Shown here: piece by piece, positions 1-13,400 of the stretch
How the letters are laid out: each line of letters opens with the position of its first letter
Numbering within the stretch: position 1 is the first letter of the stretch
DNA from: Planococcus citri
Taxonomy: Eukaryota; Arthropoda; Insecta; Hemiptera; Pseudococcidae
Reading direction: 5' to 3'
Length of the DNA stretch: 64,000 nt
NCBI RefSeq assembly: GCF_950023065.1
Contig: NC_088678.1
Coordinates: forward strand, 58,434,460 to 58,498,459
Position numbers and translations under genes: made by a program
Notes under the pieces: model-generated
What the model was told of the DNA's origin: nothing
The model's database searches: none
The model's input: only the letters and a program-made list of their open reading frames with translations

Positions 1-82
1 ATTCTTGTTGATATTTTCATTGATAAGTACGATCTCGATGAAATATTGGGTAACGTTAACATGTACTATGTTTATTCAACAG

Positions 83-1403
83 GCCAAGCAGATCGCCACT
101 ATAAAATGGTTACTTTATAAAGCATATAATAACAATGTACCGTCGGAATTGAAAGACCCATTTTATTACGATGAAAGGCAGCAGTCAATGGTAATGGTCA
201 GATTATATATACTTGTGTGACGTTGCAACGAATATTTTTGTACATGTTAATTTATTCCCTTACAGGTATCCGGAAAAAGTAGTAATTTACATTTAAAACC
301 AGCCATTGTATATTCATTAGCCAAAGCTGAACTTTACTGCTTAGCTTTAGCTAATATCTACTTGGATCCTAATTACCACAATTTGAATCACAACGGCATA
401 ATTCAAGCGTTGGCGAGAAAAGGAGTCGTGTTATCAGATCCACAACTCACTGAAACAGTTCTGCTACAAACCAGTCCCTTAAAATTGGTTAGTTGAACGC
501 AACAGTCGCAATTCATGGGCGAAACTGTGTTTATAAACTATTCTCCATTTTTTTTTTCTATTTGCTCGCAGACTGCCCATTTATGCGTAACAGAAGCTAT
601 AATGATGTTATACGCCAAGGAAATAGTAACTTCTGAACGTGTATTTGCTGCCATTAAGAAATTTTCATCGTCGCAACAACAACAACGATTTGTGAATGAT
701 TCGAATAGTAATGCTGTGATACCACAATTGAATAGTGTTAGTGACTACGATCAACTACTGTTGATGTGGATTAGTGAAACGGTTTCGGCTTTGAATGGTA
801 GAATTAGAATGGAGACGCAGGTATTTATTCTTTCGTGATTTGCGTATTCATGTGTAGTATTAATTGGTTCGTTGATTTTTCCTATTGTTTCATTTTTCAG
901 AGTAACGAAACCGAATTTACTAGCAACGATAAACTTAAAAACGATTATTTTAAGCACCTTCCTATCAAAGAATTAACCGAACTATGTGACGGTGTTGCGT
1001 TGTGTGCTGTCGTATCGTATTATTGCCCGCAGTCGATACAGTGGCAGAAGATACTCGCCAATAAGCCGGCTACGAACGCTGATTATAACCACAATTTGCA
1101 CATGTTTTATAATTTTTGTCAGCGTTGTTTACCCTATCCAGTATTTCATATGTCGCCTCAAGATATGTTCCCAATTTCTATAAAGTAATCATTTCATCGA
1201 GCTTTGTTTGTATTTAAATTTCAACGCATCAATGACTCTAACATAATGTGAACATTTTTCCAGTTACATGCGTATTAACCTCATAGCCTTACTGGTTGAC
1301 TTATTCAACGTGTTGGAAGTTCATCCAGCCAATTGCGGGGTATCTGAAAAGCAAAATGGTACAGCTTCCGAACCTGCTTTCGTTCCAGCTCAGTTCGAGC
1401 CAG
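83..1403 (+). CDS. Patronin: Patronin exons 1-5 in window: N-terminal helical and CAMSAP CH region
   Basis: These five exons encode the conserved N terminus. Recognisable stretches are IKWLLYKAYNNNVPSELKDP (first exon), ALANIYLDPNY and QALARKGV (second), MMLYAKEI (third), LCDGVALCAVVSYYCP (fourth) and NLIALLVDLFNVLEVHPA (fifth). This order matches the CAMSAP-type calponin-homology domain of insect Patronin as I know it. The acceptor at 82/83 is phase 0 and follows TTTATTCAACAG, so the open frame upstream of 83 is intron and not coding. The third exon carries a short QQQQ tract between the two conserved blocks. Confidence 0.93.
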
Positions 1404-4400
1404 GTAAATAGAATTTTTTTCAAAATAACCACTTTTTTGCCCCGATAAAAGGTAGATACGTTTTGTCTCATTTATCGAATGTATTCGTAAATGAAAATTT
1501 TTAATGCTATCAGCTTATACGAGGAGAATTGGATACAATAATATACAAAAATGCCCCCTAACTACTCAACAGATGTCGGTTATTCCTAATCTTCGCAACT
1601 ATACGACACAAATCAGTAATTCTTCGTCAGGTAACAGAATTCCCGTTTGGCGTCTTGTTTTTCTTTCATTTTTTGTTGCATCGTAATCTGTGTAGTTCCC
1701 AAATCGTTATTTGCCTTGTGCATGAATGTATTTTTGCTTTCCCTTCGAAATTCCTCGTAATAAGAAACATATTATTGTTGGAAGTGAATTTTTTTTGCTG
1801 TTTTTTTTTAAATTTTTTTTTTTTAAATTGGGAATTTATTTGTTCGCTATTTATGTTTATTTTTGTAAATACTTATTGTATTCGGAATGCTTCGTGTATT
1901 TTTTTTTTCGGTATGTTTTTTTTTCTTTAAATGTTGGTACGCGTTTATGTTATGGGGTTTGAAAAATGAACTGAAAGACGACTCCTTAGGATGTGAAGAT
2001 ATGTGTTTTAATGGATGCAAATTCTCATCTCTTTCTGAAAAGTGATTGTTGATGAGATGTGGAATGTTTCTTGTTAAATATTTCGAATGATATGTTGGGA
2101 TAATTGTTTTATGTTTTGCATGTTTCGACGCTGGAGAGATGTGCTTTTCTTTGCATCTGAAAACAAAAACATGTTCTAATTTGTGTATTTAAAAATCTAT
2201 TATGATTGAAATTTTCAAATTCATTTTCTCTGGATTTAACAATTTTTAAAAATCTTGGTGGGCACATTTTTTTTAGTCATATCCTGCTCCCGTAGGATAA
2301 GTACCCTATTTTTATTATTTTTTTTTTTTAGTATTGTTTGAGTCCAGTATGTATGTTTTATTGCTTTTTCGTACGGTTACTATGAGTTCTTTTTTTCTTT
2401 TTTTTAAATTTATTTAAATGGCTCTTGTTTAAGTCGAAAAAATGAATATTGTATTCGAGTAGCAGGACTGAGAATTGAATACAATAAAATTGGTACTTGA
2501 AAATCGGCGAAAATAAAGTTGAAAATAGATCAACGAAAAAATATGTAGTATTTCCAACGTACAGTATTTGTGGTAAAATTTATCGTAAAAAAGTAGTTTT
2601 CCACCTAATATTGTCCTTCCAAACAGAAAATAGTGAAGGGAAAAGATATTTTTTATTTTAGAATGAAAATTAAAAAATTGGTTACCGACTGTCTACAAAA
2701 ATATTGAATTTTTTGAAAGAGTTATTCGAATGTACTTCAGTTTGATCACTTTTCGGTCGATGTACTATATTTATTACGAAATATGACAAATTAGAGTCGC
2801 ATCGAATCCTTCAAAAAAATCTTCGAATGTCACACCCAGCTAATAAATCGAATTTGTGTTTCAGAATCACGTACAGCCAATTCTAGTCCTCGGGCGGATA
2901 GGAAATCCCGTACAAATAGTGTACCAGAATCTCAGTAAGTATGATTTTGATTTCCTGCCTGTAAAAATACTCTTCAATGTTAGAAAAAAATCCTCTCATA
3001 CGTTCTCGACACCAAGACCTATACTAATCATCTGTCTCGAATTTAATTACAGATATAACGAACAATTTATCGTACATAAGGGTCGCAACATTCCTACGTT
3101 AAGTTCAATAAATCCGGATAATTGCCATAAAGAACGAGCGGAAGCGATAGCCGCTGGTAAACCGTCGAATTGGAACGACTCTCGTAAAAACATCACCGGC
3201 AGCGGAGGTCGCCGATCCAGACGTAACTCGTTCTCGGACGAATCGCAGGTATGTTTTTTATTTCTCGCACACTCCGCACGTATGTATGTATAATTGTATA
3301 TCGATTCGCGAGAACGATTAGCAATTTTTTTACCATTTTCTCGACGCGTGTCGTCGAATTACCGGCGAAATCCCGTCGGGACGTACAAAGGCGTGGTCGT
3401 GTTTTCGCGTGTGTGTAATCATATTATTATAGTCGTCACAGCGTCCTACGATGAAATTTGTTCTATGTTTTACTCAGTTGACCATCGAAAACTTCGGCGG
3501 CTCGCACGAAAACCTGAGCGTACTAGGTCGTAATCCCGATAAAGAACCAGCAATTCATATTGTCAAGATTAACACATCGGATGATGGAAGCGATAACGAT
3601 GCCGGCAGCAGACAGCTGCGATGTCAGATGGCCGCTCAGGAGAACTGGAGCAGCGCTGGGATTTCCAGTTTGTTACGCGAAAACAACAACGATAATTTAC
3701 CACCACCGAATAGACCCAGCAGTAATGCATCTGCTGCTTCTTCAGCTACGTCAGCGTCATCAGGTACCTGATTTTTTACGCCATTTACCCGACACGGCGT
3801 TGAAATTTCTCGAATATTTGATTTGTATAAATTGTGTAATTTTTAGCATCTTCGGATAAAGTCAACGGTATGAGAAATTTCACCTCGTTTCAAGCTAATA
3901 CTATCGTACCTTCGGCCGAAACCGTCGAGATGCTGGAAAGCTGTAAAGATAGCTCGCATTTATTAAACGTAAGATTGAAATTGGAAGAGAAACGAAAACA
4001 AATGGAAATGTGTAAAAAACGAGAAGAAATGAAGCTGAAGAAAACCAGACAAAAATTAAACCAAGCAGCCATTCTACAAGCCGCTTCCAAGGTAAATTAC
4101 CTCTCCTTCTTTAGTCACGTACCGTACAAAAATTACATCGGTCTGCGTTCTATGCAATAAATAAAGTTGCACTTTATAACCATCGTCCACCCCCCCCCTC
4201 TCGCCAATGTGAATTTATCGTTTTTTAACATGTTATATTGGAAATCAGTTCGCGAATCGAGCACGTACCTTACCTATCGTATACTTTGTGACGAACATCC
4301 TCGCTTTTATGAAATTTCTCAAATAGGTATCGAAATTGTCGTCTTTCGGTGTTGTGTTTTTCATTCAATTCTGTATGAAAAGAAAACCGCAACATGAAAC

Positions 4401-7400
4401 GATGATTTGTTTAAGCTGCAGACGACGAAGGGTTCGCGTGGCTCGATAATGTTTCTCACGCACGCAACGCGTTTCAAGACGACCTAAATTTGCGTCCTTA
4501 GACGCTGGCCCTGCATCCCTATTCGTGAAATTAGCTTATAAATTTTTTTTATGTACGTGTTGTTATTATTGTTGTTGTACTTGTACTCTTTTTTCTTCAC
4601 TTTCTTTCATTCTTTAAAATGTCGATTTATTTCATGTTGAATGATTTTTATTAGACTGGAAAAGACAACGTATTTAGTAAAAATAACGATGACGACGATG
4701 GTGGTGGTAATGATAACAGTGGTGGTGGTAGTAACGATATCAGTTGCGATGATATTGATAACGATAGTATCTGCGCGTACGACGAAGTTGATAAAACCGA
4801 CGTAGTTTTTGGTGGGAAATTACCGAATTCCAGCCCGTTTACCAATCAGGTAAAACAACCCGAGATGTTTTCACAGCTTGGAAATTTTGATAACGCGCGT
4901 AACATAGCGTAGCCTTCATCTAGCCTTTCACGCGATTACCAAAAAGGTTAGGGCTTATATGTCAACGACGACGGCCATTCGATTGCTTCAGCTCGTGTTC
5001 AGTACCACGAAACAAACGGCACTGTGAATTTTTTAACGGTTTTTTAAACTAGGGTAGAGCTTTTTGCTGGTATAGCGTGATTCAAAAGATCGTGAATTAT
5101 TCGCAATTGGTCTAGAATTGTATGTATATATTTTTTGTTCAACGGACTGGTGAATTAATTTGATAGATTAGAGAATAGCGTAGTCTCGAGTGCTCGAGTA
5201 TATTTGGCACGGTTGTAGAATAATTGGTGGTACGAGTATTTGGTAAAGGTTGTAAATGGGTTATTTCAGTTTAGCTCCATTTTTCGAACTGACAGGTCTC
5301 TTTATTTGCTCGAGTGTTTTTAACGAAACGGTCGTTTCTTTCCTGTTGCTGCTAGAAAAGTCTCAGGTGGAGGGGGGGGGGTCCTGAATCTTATTTTCTT
5401 GTTGTGGTAGCGATTTTACAATATTGATGTACAAATATCTCAAAATTTGTAAAATTTAAAGTAATTCAGCTCTCGAAGTCATTAACTAAAATTGGAAAAA
5501 TTTGAGTTGTTGGTGAAATATAGGGTGTCCACTCATTTTTGGAAATGATTTTCCCTGACTTCCAGGTTTTCCAGACCAATTTTTCCATTTTTCCAGACCT
5601 TCTTTTTTCAAAATAAAAACACCCTATTTTTAAAATTACTCCTTCGCATTAAAAAAAAAATCACGTTCTTCAATACGTTTGGTTCCAAGCTCGAATTAAA
5701 CGAAATCACCCGAGCGACGCGAGGAAAATTTTTTCCAAAATCTTTTAAGGGAAAATTGTTCGAAATTTCTGAAATTCCTTGACTTTTCCCTGATTTTTCC
5801 AGATGGTCGAAATTCCCTGACTTTTCCCGAAGTGTGGATACCCTGTGAAAAGTTCACTAATCAAAGTTAGAAAAATAGAATATGCACCGTTTCGTTGCAA
5901 CCTTCTTCGATCCTCCTCCTCCCCCTCCGCCATGATCACTTATGCTTGCCCCTGCTGGTATAACAATTCAAACTACACAACACTGTGAATGGATTTTCCA
6001 ATCATAAAAATTAAAAGGGCAAAGTCCTGCGATATTTTGTGAATTGATTTTTCAAGCCAAATTAGCTTCTTAACTCTTGAATTTCTTGTCTCTTTTTTAG
6101 ACCCTTTCATTCGTCTTGTAGTTAGATATTTTGCAGCTGTAAAGAGGTTAGAAAGGGGTTAAAAAATTACAACCTTCAAAATACACATCTAGGTCACCCT
6201 GCCGAATGTACATGCCGAATTTTAGCCTCATGGATCAATTTAAAGGGGTGGAGGGCATGACAAGATTTTTCAAGGTTAAAAAAAACACGAAAACCTCGTT
6301 TTTTCCCCCTCAAAATTGTTCTAAGAGGCCTTTTAAACCCCTCTTAACCCCCCGATGTTGACAAATTTTTGAAAAAATTCGAAAATTCTGAAAAGCTGTG
6401 TTAATGACGATTTTAACACGGATGTCGACTCCTGAGGTGCCAAAACCGATTTTTTGATGGGTACCACCCACAATTCCGGAATCACGATAGACATTGGCCT
6501 GAAAATTGAGCAAAATCGAAATACACGACTTCAAAATTTTGGTCATTTGCAACAGTATTTTTGTCCAATTGGGTATTGGTTTTCATCAACCAAATTCAGA
6601 ATATTTTAAATCTTGTTTCTTCCCTTTCGATGCTTCTTTAATTAATAATTTTTGCACTTAAATCGCACTTTCGTTCAATAGTTGGCAATTGTACGATCAT
6701 ACGTCAACGATACACTGCTTTACTTTACGCTTTGCTTCTATTTCATCATTTTATATTTATATTTTGATTAGATTCGTTAATGAACTTTCGGCTACTGTAA
6801 TTTTTTGCTTGCAACGTGGTATTATGGCGCGATTTCTTCGAGCTTATTTACATGTGATTAAAATGTACATAAGAAGAAGATAAATATCGTTACGTACAAT
6901 CGATTAATTTGCGACGATTTTTTGCAGGTGGAACAAAGATGGCTGAAAAATGATATGGATTTGAACGGCGACATTTCTCCAAAATCCGAAAGACAGACTC
7001 CCGATTCGGATTCGGTCGATATTGAAAAATGCCAAAAGTCGATATCAGAGTAAGTAGATCGACAAAATAGCTTCTTTATCGAGTAGGTAATTTCATTCGT
7101 AATATCGTACTCTTTTATTATCGTTTTAGGATGAATTCGAGTATTCACGCGCTCCAAACCGATATCCAATATCTAGCTATGATGGAGAACGAATCGTCGC
7201 AGCAAATAATGGACGGCAGCGGCGGCGTAGCGCATCGCGTCGAGCTATCGAAACCATCCCAATATCCGATATCGTTCATGTTGAATCAAGAACCACAACA
7301 ACAACACCAGCCACAACAGCCCGTGCAAGGTCACCAACTGCAGAAAATTCTCGTCAATAATCACCAAAATCAAAACGGTTTCTTCGCTAACGCGACGCTC

Positions 7401-10400
7401 GATTACGATAATCGAACAAATTATAACACGCTGCCGAATAAAAATTACGCCGGCGAGTACTACGCCGATGGTTACGTAACGAGTGCACAGCAGCAGCAGC
7501 AGCAACCGCAACATCACCATTTATCACTGTTACCAACGGTTCAGGGAGCTGGAGTTATGAAATCACCTTTGCCCGTCGCAGCAGCCCCTCAGCATATGAT
7601 GAATCCGTACGATAACGAGTTCTACATGTACCAACAGCAACAGCAACAGCAGCAACAACAACAACAGCATCACCACCAAATGCAACAGCAGTCACCCATG
7701 CAGCCTGTTCATATGGGTGTTGGGCAGAATTACAAGGGAGGCAATTACCACAGCATCAATGTGGTCGATAACGATTTACGAAACGCCGCCGCTGTCGCTA
7801 ATACGGCCAATTTCAACTATCAAAATTCTCCTATGATCATCGACGACAGAGATAAAAGAGTTCAGCAACAGCAGCAACCGCAACACCAGTTCTATCTGCA
7901 TAAGCCTAGTGGATCGGGCGATGCTCTTCAGGCGGCTTTCCAGTTCCACAATACGTCTCCGGCGCCGACCAACACCGGGTATTCGACTCCTTCGAATATG
8001 ACCTCGTTTAGTCAACGTAAAACGTGGGATAATTCGTCTAGTTCGTCGCCGATACATTCTCCGACGCATGGTTACTCGTCTACGAGGTATGTAGTTGACT
8101 AGCCACGAATAGTAAATAAGAATTGGTGTTTTTTTCGTCATAGCTAACGGGTATTTTGCTCTTTTTACGCAGATATGGTGCGCCGAAAGAACCTACCACT
8201 ATGTATAACGAATCGAAGTACAAATCAAAGTACTCGGATGACGAGACCAATATGTCACTGCATAACGAACCTATCAACCAGCCAACCAAATTAGATTACA
8301 GTAATTATTTCGCTAGTTCGCGAAGTGACGGCTCTGGCAGACATTCTTCCGCCGGTTCTGTCTCCATACCGAGTCCATCAGCCGATGATATGGCTCCTCA
8401 GTGTATTTCGTTTATCGGTAAGCGTTTCGAATACTTTTTTTTATCGGAACTTATCTATTAACCGATAGCTAATCGAATGATTACATTTCGTACGCAGGAT
8501 CGCAATTAGACGGAGTCGGAAAAACGTCTTCGGGCAACGATGAAATCGACGACGTCTTGCAGTTGAACGAGAACGTGAACAAGTTGCATATAAGTAATGG
8601 AAATCGTACCTATAGAATACCGTCGCCGACGAATAAAGGCCAATCTAGACCAAATACGCATTACGCTTTCAATAACGAAGATAAGAGTAAAAGCGAAAAA
8701 GGCTTCTACGTTTCGTTCTCGAACGACGATGATAATTTCGGTAAAAAGTTCAGCGACCGAAGTCCCATCAAAGTACCGCCTAGGTTCAAAAAAGCCCATT
8801 CGAATTCGTCGTTAAGCGTAAGTTTCACTCCTCCGGCTTGATCTCGCTCGGAATTTTTTTTTTAACTTTCGTATTTTCTACCTGTTTGCAGAACGACAAA
8901 GATCGAGCGCCTATTAGACCACCTCCAAGAAGTAAAAAACCCGAAACCATATCTTCTCTCAGAGAAAACGTTAACAATTCGCCCGATAATAACGGTCCCA
9001 GCGGCTTTAGAAACGTACAAAAACAAAACTCCGACGATAGCGATAAAAGTCAAGATAGTAAAATGTCCAGTAGCACGATGGTCATCAGAAAGAACAATAA
9101 TCCGGCCGCTATAGTCATAAGTGCCGATACGAATAACGACCCTGTTAGTAGAGAGTATTTTACACCTATTCCACGCGTTAATTTCTCCTCTTACGATTCA
9201 AATTTCATTTTTCGCAGGCTCAAGTCGACGAAATGGAGCGTAAAAAAGAACGTATTCTGTTACAATCGCTGCAGCGGCGACAGCAGCAAGAAGAAATGAA
9301 AGCGCGCAAAGAAATCGAACTGCAGCGAAGAAAAGAGCAAGAAAAACAAAAAGAAGACCTAAAGGCCCAGAAAAAAGAAGAAGAGAAACGTCGAAGGGCT
9401 GAAATTCTAGAAAAACATAGACTGAAAAAAGCTATCGAAGAAGCTGAAAGGGAGGTACGTACGATAAAAACTTATGCAATAGATGATTTTTTTAAAAGAA
9501 AGTTGTATAAATTGATAACGCGTGTGTTTGTGTTTGTTCTGTATGGCAGGGTAAACCACTAGATAAAGAGTTATTGAACGCAGCTCTAATGCATACCATT
9601 CCGAAATCAAATTCCAATTATAGTGGCTCGACTACGCCGGCAGCTCCGAAATTACGATCTAAGAATCATTACGCTAATCGCCCTCGACCAAAGACTATTC
9701 ACATAGATGTAGGTAGTAATCTAAAGGATCCGGGAGGAGAAGTAATCAATTTTAATTTGAGCAAGAAAGGATCTTCCGTTAATTTAACTGGTAAGCTAGC
9801 GATTGATTGGTTGAATTTTTTTAAAGATGGCTTCGAATTGATTTTTGAAACGAGTAGAAAGGGAAGGGACGAGAACATGTTCGTAAATTTATTAATATTT
9901 CCTGAAAAAAAAATCATACAAATCTGGAAAATGATTTTTTTTAGGTAGATTATTAAATTTACGTAGGTACAATTAATTTCGATCGAAATTCATACATAAA
10001 AAAATCGTATGTCAATTTTTTTTAAATATCATATGCAATTGTGGGAACAAAAATTTGACTTGAAAAATATAGTCGATGATACTTTACCGAATCCAGTTAT
10101 TAATTTTATTTCCGTTGATTTTACAGAGCACAATAATAACAATAATAATAATTACGGTATGAGCCGACGAGACTATTACAGAGGTTCTCAAGATCTTCTA
10201 TTGGCTGGAACCGATATAGCTAATGTAGCCGGTACTTCGGCATCTTCGATATATTCCGGTATGTATTAATATTTCAAGCTTGGAAATAACGCTTCAGTAA
10301 TACGAACGTATGTTTTGTTTTGTTTTTTGTTACCTGTACCTATCTACCTATTCTTCGTCTGAAATTTTCATCATTCTTCGACTCATGTTATTTTTTTTTC

Positions 10401-13400
10401 TGAATAATTTTATTGTGAATTGTACTCGTACGTGGTGTGTGTTTTTGGGGTATATGGAAATGTGATGTGAATTTGCGTGTACGTTTTGTTGAATATGTCG
10501 TCTATGTTTTTGTCTGCGTAATTCATGTAGATGTGACGGACGAAGATCGTGTATCGTATTCGGTGAATGGGTCTACATGTGGTTCAATCGGGCGTCGTCG
10601 CGGATCCTCGTACAAAACGTCTAGAGGTGAGACAGCCGAACCTACCCGACGTACATTTGAAATGACGTTAGGAGGTTTTTACGAAGAAAAAAAAAACTAG
10701 AGAGAGACGTTCGATGTATGGCCGGGTATTTGACGTCGATGATTTTCTATTTTCTACTTTTAAATTACAGATGTTTCGCTGGATAGAGCTACGTCTCGTA
10801 TAGCGAGACCTAAATTTTCTACGTATCAAAGTTATCCGCGTAAATCGAGTTCACTTATGAATTTATGCGGTAAGACGATAAATTGTTCGGGTGTTGGGTT
10901 TAAACCTCCGGTCAAAAAAGCACACGGTGATGGGTTAATACGGTATATTCCACGAGGTAGGGGTTTCACGCGAGATCGGGGGTTATGTTACAAATCTTAT
11001 GAGTAAATGGTCGAACTAACAGGTTGAGGTTTCATGCACTTATTGCTTCACAATGCACTAGAATTTTTCTTCATTAACCAAGAAGGTATTCGTAAATTTA
11101 TATCGGAAACGTGTTTAAGAAGATGGTTTTTAATTTATTTAACAAAATGGTTCGGTGAATATGAAGAATTCGAGAAACGTTAGTTAAAAAGTAAGAAACG
11201 AGTGATTATGCAATATGTGTTGTATTTTCATATTTTTAACATGTTTTCCGAAATATTACACATGAATTATTTAATGTATTGAAAAATAATTCTAGCAATG
11301 ACTCATAAGAAACGTAAGGTATCTTTTTTAGTGAAGCAGATAACTAATTGGTGGAATAGTTTATCGACTTATTATAGTAATGGTTTTTTTCCTTCAATTA
11401 ATTATTTAATATTTTAAAATAAATTCACAAAATGCTTGGTGATTTCACGTTGATAATTTACTATTTAAATTAGAATACATCCCAGGTGAAGGTATCTAAT
11501 ACCCAAATACGTTGAAAGAATTTCAATTTTTAACTAAAAAATGGCGACAGCTGGATACTTGTATCAGTGTTTTTAACGAGTAGTTTGTGCAAGTAAAAGG
11601 AGATTCTACAAAGAAAAGAAATACGTGATATCTCGAGTCATAACTTGAGTATTAATTTTTTTTTTTGATGAAAGTGTGTTTTGTTAATTGGACAACGAAA
11701 TTGTTGATGCGAAATCTGACCTTGAATATTTTCACAGGTTGATATTTTGTGTGGCGAATAATTTCATTGTGCAAATTTTCAAGTTTTTGAGAATGAAAGA
11801 CGAGTTCAAAGAGGAAAAAAATTGTCAAATTGATTGCTAAACACGTGTTAGATTCTGCTGTGTGTTTTTCCAAATTTGTGTTTGAAAATTTCTTGAAAAT
11901 AGAGTTTTTTTAAATTTTTGAAGGAAGTAAAACCGCAGGAAGCAGGTAGTAAGGTGAACTTCGCCTCTGGTTCCGATTTTTAGGACGGTCTGAAATGAAT
12001 ATCAGCTAATGAATTATAATTTTCAAAATCTGTTGAAAACTTTTTTTTTTAAAATGAACAATCAATTAAAAAGTTGAGTTTTTTTCGTAAATCGATTCAT
12101 ACTATATTTTGAAATTGCTGAACAATTTTCATTTTTTAATTAGGTCGATTTATATCTAGTTTATGAATGTTGATTAATGGGGTTAGAAGGTCAAAAAGAG
12201 CAAAATGGAAAATCCAAGTCGAATAATTACAAATCTTACAATATTATTCTTAGTTTTCAATTTCAAATTTCGTTCCTTCCCCCTTTTCCTCCTCGCGATC
12301 GGTCATTTCACTCATTTCCGTTCATTTTCCTTCTCAACGAAGGATTTTATCACTTTTTTTTTTAATGATCAGCAAAAGTAGCGGAAAATTTGGAAAGTAG
12401 AGTGTTGAATTGAGACAGAAGATTGAGAATTTAACTCGGTGGCAGGATTGGTCGTGGCAAACTAATTAACGCACATTTTAATGTATATTTTAAGGTTCAA
12501 GTTGCGATCAAGATAGTTTTAGTTATAATTCAAGATATGTCACTGATACAGATTCCGGTCTTGGACGAGCAACGCCTCCACATCGAACCGCATCTCCGGC
12601 TCCTAGTAATTCGTCGCCTTCCGGACCCGGTTCACTACCACCATCGCATCACAGTAGACGCCTAAGGTACGACGACACAGCCAGCGAAAGCGGCGGCAGC
12701 GAGTACAGTGGATTGAGGTACGTTTTTTAACCTTACCGTCGTCGTGAAATTGCCCACACAAGGGAAAAGAAAAGTAACCGAGTCATTTGCCTATTTTCAG
12801 GCTATATAAACAACCGGCTGTTAAATCGAATCGTGGTATTATTATGAACGCTATCGAATACTGCGTGTTTCCCGGCGAAGTGAATCGTAGTGCCAAAAAT
12901 CGTATACTGGAAGAGATCAATAGATCAGACTCGACCAAACATTTCCTGGTACTGTTCAGAGATTCCAGATGTCAGTTCCGTGCCTTATATTCGTATTATC
13001 CGGATAGCGAAGAGGTCATGAAATTATACGGAACCGGACCTAAGCAAGTTACTGAAAAAATGTTCGATAAATTTTTCAAGTAAGTGCACTCGGATGAGTT
13101 GATTTATTAAATTAAAGTGTAGAAAAGTACTACGCATACGCGACTGTTCACAGCGTATGTGATATCCCCTCGATCAAAAATTGATCATGATCGAAAATCG
13201 ATATTAATTAAGCCTCGAAAATCTATAGTTTTGGTACGATTATATTCAAAATGTAAATTAAAAATCAATTTTAGCCTCAAAAATGTACTTCTTGGCGGAA
13301 AATTGATCGTGATCGAAAATCGATTCATTTTTGATTCCTCGAATAAAGAATCGATTTTTATATAAAAATTGGATTTTCTGATCAAAACTTGATATTGATC

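Noticed and set aside
1504..1962. Overlapping F/L-rich open frames in a Patronin intron
   Set aside because: Only 1514-1630 fits exon phase; the rest is T-rich intron read through.
7245..8141. Minus-strand open frames across the polyQ exon
   Set aside because: CAG/CAA repeats give open leucine/valine-rich frames on the other strand; the plus-strand frame is continuous with Patronin.
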